Notes under the pieces: generated by a model
Seen by the model: the letters and a program-made list of their open reading frames with translations, nothing else
Database searches by the model: none
Told to the model about the DNA's origin: nothing
Made by a program: the position numbers and the translations under genes
NCBI GenBank assembly: GCA_002284615.2
Contig: MU069650.1
Location: 210,655-224,242 of the forward strand
Source of the DNA: Dunaliella salina
Lineage: Eukaryota; Chlorophyta; Chlorophyceae; Chlamydomonadales; Dunaliellaceae
Length of the DNA stretch: 13,588 nt
Direction of reading: 5' to 3'
Part shown: positions 1 through 13,588 of the stretch, one piece after another
How positions within the stretch are numbered: the stretch's first letter is position 1
How the letters are laid out: each line of letters opens with the position of its first letter

Positions 1-330
1 TCCGAAACCTGCAGCCCTCCAGCCGCACGCATGCAATGCTCATAAGCAGGGAACGGGAAGCAGAGATGCAGAAAGTGTTTGTGGTTTGGGGGAGGCCACC
101 TGATTTGTCCTGCCCAAAAGTTTGCAGCCTTCCAGCTGCATGCCTGCGGAGCCAACCTGCTGGGAATGGGAAGCAAAGATGCAGAAAGTGTTTACGGTTC
201 GGGGCAGACCGCCTGATTTGTCCTGCCCAAAAGCAGCCTTCCATCCGCACGCCCGCGAAGCCAATTTGCAGGGAGTGGGAAGCAGAGATGCAGAAAGCGT
301 TTGTGTTTTGGAAGAGGCAGTCCATCATGC
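1..330 (-). repeat. Three tandem acceptor-boundary copies of the next (off-window) exon
   Basis: Three units spaced 113 and 109 bp (GCAGAAAG anchors at 69, 182 and 291) each hold, on the minus strand, a TTCCC(A/G)-TTCCC tract followed by exon-like sequence. The middle unit reads CCCAGCAG then GTTGGCTCCGCAGGCATG, in phase 0 VGSAGMQLEGC. This resembles the family's VG-x-x-C-V-R-L-x-G-S that should follow LQQ of exon 8. The outer units have lost the AG or the frame (for example GCGTGCGGCTGGAGGGC near 10-30). None continues into the rest of the conserved exon, so I read them as echoes upstream of the true exon 9. Confidence 0.6.
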
Positions 331-781
331 CCAGAAACTTGTATTCCTCCATGAACATGCACACGACCACGGATCGGTACTTGACCCCATGCATATTTGA
401 TGAGTACGTGACCGCAGTACCCAGGTGATGTGGGGCGATGTGATGTGGGCAGTGTTGAGCATGAGCACACACAGTGAGAATGTGCACACACTGGCTATCC
501 TGCTTCTAGTTTAGCCGCCACACAAAGCTGCACCCGACGCTCACGATGACGCTTGCACACGTCATGCGTGCAAGTGCGTCAAGTCGAAGTACCGTGCTTG
601 TGATGCAGCTGTTCCTTAAACAAGGTGAGCTTATGTGCGCACGTAAAACATTCATGCACACATTTGCTGCTGCGTGAAGTGACAGAGAGCCAGCAAGCCT
701 GTTCAGTCTTGTCCTTGAACACATAGAAGAATCCAGTCTTTGTATTCATGCCAGGCGCCCATGCTCACATCTGCCATGCAC
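331..781. other. Intron 8 interior, no gene seen
   Basis: This stretch lies between the acceptor echoes and donor echoes of intron 8. It is of ordinary composition, and I see no exon-like frame that continues the RAD16 protein. It is taken as intron. Confidence 0.6.
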
Positions 782-1250
782 CTGCCGAAGCCTCAGGTGG
801 CACAGCTCAAGCACGCTCATCCTCCGTTGTCTTGAAGAAAAATGCCAGCCTTCGTACTCACAGCAAGCTCTTTCACACACGTTTTCGTATGTTTTCCACA
901 CACCTGCAGCAGCTGGATGTGACACAGATCCCGCGTGCTCCTCAAGCATCTTCTGGCCAAGCAAACAGCTCCTATGCTCACACCAAGCGCTCACGCAAAA
1001 CATGTGCCCCCCGCACCTGCTGCAGTTGGAACTGGCACAGATCCAACCTGCTTGCAAAGCAGCTTCCTAACCAATAATTCATCACTCATGCTCACACCGA
1101 GCACTCAAGGAAAACATGTGTTCCACACACCAGCTGCAGCCGGAAGTGGCACAGATCCAACATGCCTGTGTTACAAGCAGCTTTGTCAGGTGTCCAAAAT
1201 TCGTCACTGCTGCTCACACCAAGCGCTCACGCAACAAGTGCTCCACGCAC
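782..1250 (-). repeat. Donor-boundary echo array of exon 8 (4 copies)
   Basis: The exon 8 end on the minus strand (GATCTGTGCCACTTCCGGC then TGCAGCAG, donor GTGCGTGG) recurs with junctions at 1130/1131, 1016/1017, 903/904 and 781/782. Spacings are 120, 114, 113 and 122 bp. Every copy keeps a GT: GTGTGT, GTGCGG, GTGTGT and GTGCAT. Copies contain 15 to 35 exonic bases plus the intron start, and lack the upstream exon body. Intron parts between them also match (GCGCTTGGTGTGAGCA recurs), so this is a true tandem array and not four chance sites. Confidence 0.88.
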
Positions 1251-12714
<11,464 letters not shown>

Positions 12715-13588
12715 CTGCACCAATCAAAGGAACATATAAAACATTTGAGGTATGGTTTCATCAATGAGGCCCACTAGGTATACGTCTACTTAAAAAAATA
12801 TCCCAATCAGTCAAACAGGTGCGAAACAAATTGCTTTCCCATCAAGAATGGACAGGATGTACCGATTGCACAGACCTGTAATGTATGTCCACTCTGGCAG
12901 ATGCACATTACCAAACCAAACCAGCTTTTGTTTTTGCGTGCATAGGAGCATTGCCTTCCAAATCTATGTTTGAGGACCATTGCGGATGCTGATATAGCAT
13001 CCAAATTGTGTGGAGCAACATTACATCCTTTTCGTTTGTCCTTACACTTACATAGAGCAGCAACAACTAGTTCAAGCCCGCACAAGCCCAAAGCACACAA
13101 AGCCAAGCCATTGTGCTGTGGTCAACTCTTTTTCCCAAGGCATCAGCTTATAACTCTGGGTTCAGAGGCCTCAAGGAGAGCCAAGCAAAGATGTTCCTGG
13201 GCACCCTGGGGATCAGGCCTTGAGTGGGTGGATGTGCTGTCAGTCTTGGTCCAAGGCGTGGAATTATTGCTGTTTACACTTGCAATTCCAAACTGTTCAA
13301 ATGGTTAAGCCCATATACACTGAAATTATATAAAGCTACTGCAGAAACACAAAGAGCTGTGCATCCCATCCCTGACTAGTGATCTTGGGGGTGCGATGGC
13401 AAGGCGCAACAGAAAGGAAGGAAGGACTATGCAGTCCAACTCTGGCCGTGTGCATTGAGTCCGCCTTTTCCTGGTTTTTTTTGTACTTTCCTTCTCCCGT
13501 TCTCCACTGCCACACGCCTCGCTACTTTCCTTTCCTTTTTTTCCACTTCCTTCACAAACACACGCGCACACACACGCATACACACACA
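12715..13588. other. Upstream intron (or 5' region), no exon recognised
   Basis: I searched the minus strand for the RAD16 segment that should precede exon 1 (an LRRTK...LPPR block) and found none. The region ends in a CT-rich then CA-rich tract on the plus strand (13460-13588). It is most simply the start of a long intron. Confidence 0.55.

Noticed and set aside
1..60. GCATGCGTGCGGCTGGAGGG (minus) as the real start of exon 9
   Set aside because: The only nearby AG gives the wrong phase after exon 8, and the sequence does not continue into the conserved GSM segment, so it is better read as an echo.
12807..13583. Minus-strand frames upstream of exon 1 as the preceding RAD16 exon
   Set aside because: None contains the RRTK/LPPR block or any other family motif.

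Overview
This window is nuclear DNA from an intron-rich eukaryote. It has no operons, Shine-Dalgarno sites or long bacterial-type ORFs. It does have GT-AG introns of 0.7 to 2.4 kb, long TG/CA microsatellites, many minisatellites, and an Ala/Gly/Asn-rich low-complexity protein insert. That style fits a chlorophyte green alga of the Chlamydomonas/Dunaliella kind, but the taxon is an inference with modest confidence.

I find one gene. It lies on the minus strand, runs through almost the whole window, and is open at both ends. Eight exons can be placed to the base, and every splice phase joins: 12633-12714, 10668-10803, 7532-8309, 6756-6799, 5303-5370, 3600-3696, 2099-2196 and 1251-1361. Together they give 1414 coding bases, or 471 complete codons. 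They encode the middle of a RAD16-type SNF2 ATPase. In order these are the end of ATPase lobe 1 (DRFDEREVDFYEALYTQSQAQ, then LLNNYAHVFDLLIRLRQ), a large Ala-rich insert of about 265 residues, a C3HC4 RING finger split over four exons (CALC / CHEEA / CGHAFCRSC / RCPSC), and the start of helicase lobe 2 (HKRSSILSRI, SSTKIE, KALVFSQFTSMLDL). In yeast, Rad16 works in global-genome nucleotide excision repair. The 5' exons (Walker A, DEAH) lie beyond position 13588. The exons for the rest of lobe 2 lie before position 1.

The main discovery is in the introns. Many exon boundaries are followed (donors) or preceded (acceptors) by a tandem array of degenerate copies of the same boundary: the last or first 10 to 60 exonic bases, the splice site, and adjoining intron. 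Units are mostly about 85 to 125 bp. I see such 'boundary echoes' at the donors of exons 1, 2, 3, 5, 6 and 8 and at the acceptors of exons 2, 4, 6 and the next, off-window exon. Intron 2 alone holds about 13 copies, and ten keep a GT. This suggests that introns here grew by repeated tandem duplication across splice sites, leaving decoy sites behind.

Layout by plus-strand position: 1-330 acceptor echoes of the off-window exon; 782-1250 donor echoes, then exon 8; 1453-1516 a short SINE-like insert with a 10-bp target duplication; exon 7 followed by 200 bp of pure TG; 2590-2800 a 26-bp minisatellite; 3236-3599 donor echoes, exon 6, then 3830-4335 acceptor echoes; 4450-4570 G-runs; 5178-5302 donor echoes, then exon 5; 6077-6415 a 49-bp minisatellite; exon 4 and its acceptor echoes; 7237-7339 a microsatellite; 7411-7531 donor echoes, exon 3, a TG/CG tract; 8936-10667 the large donor-echo array; exon 2 and its acceptor echoes; a 36-bp minisatellite; a 113-bp duplication; donor echoes and exon 1; then 870 bp with no recognised gene.
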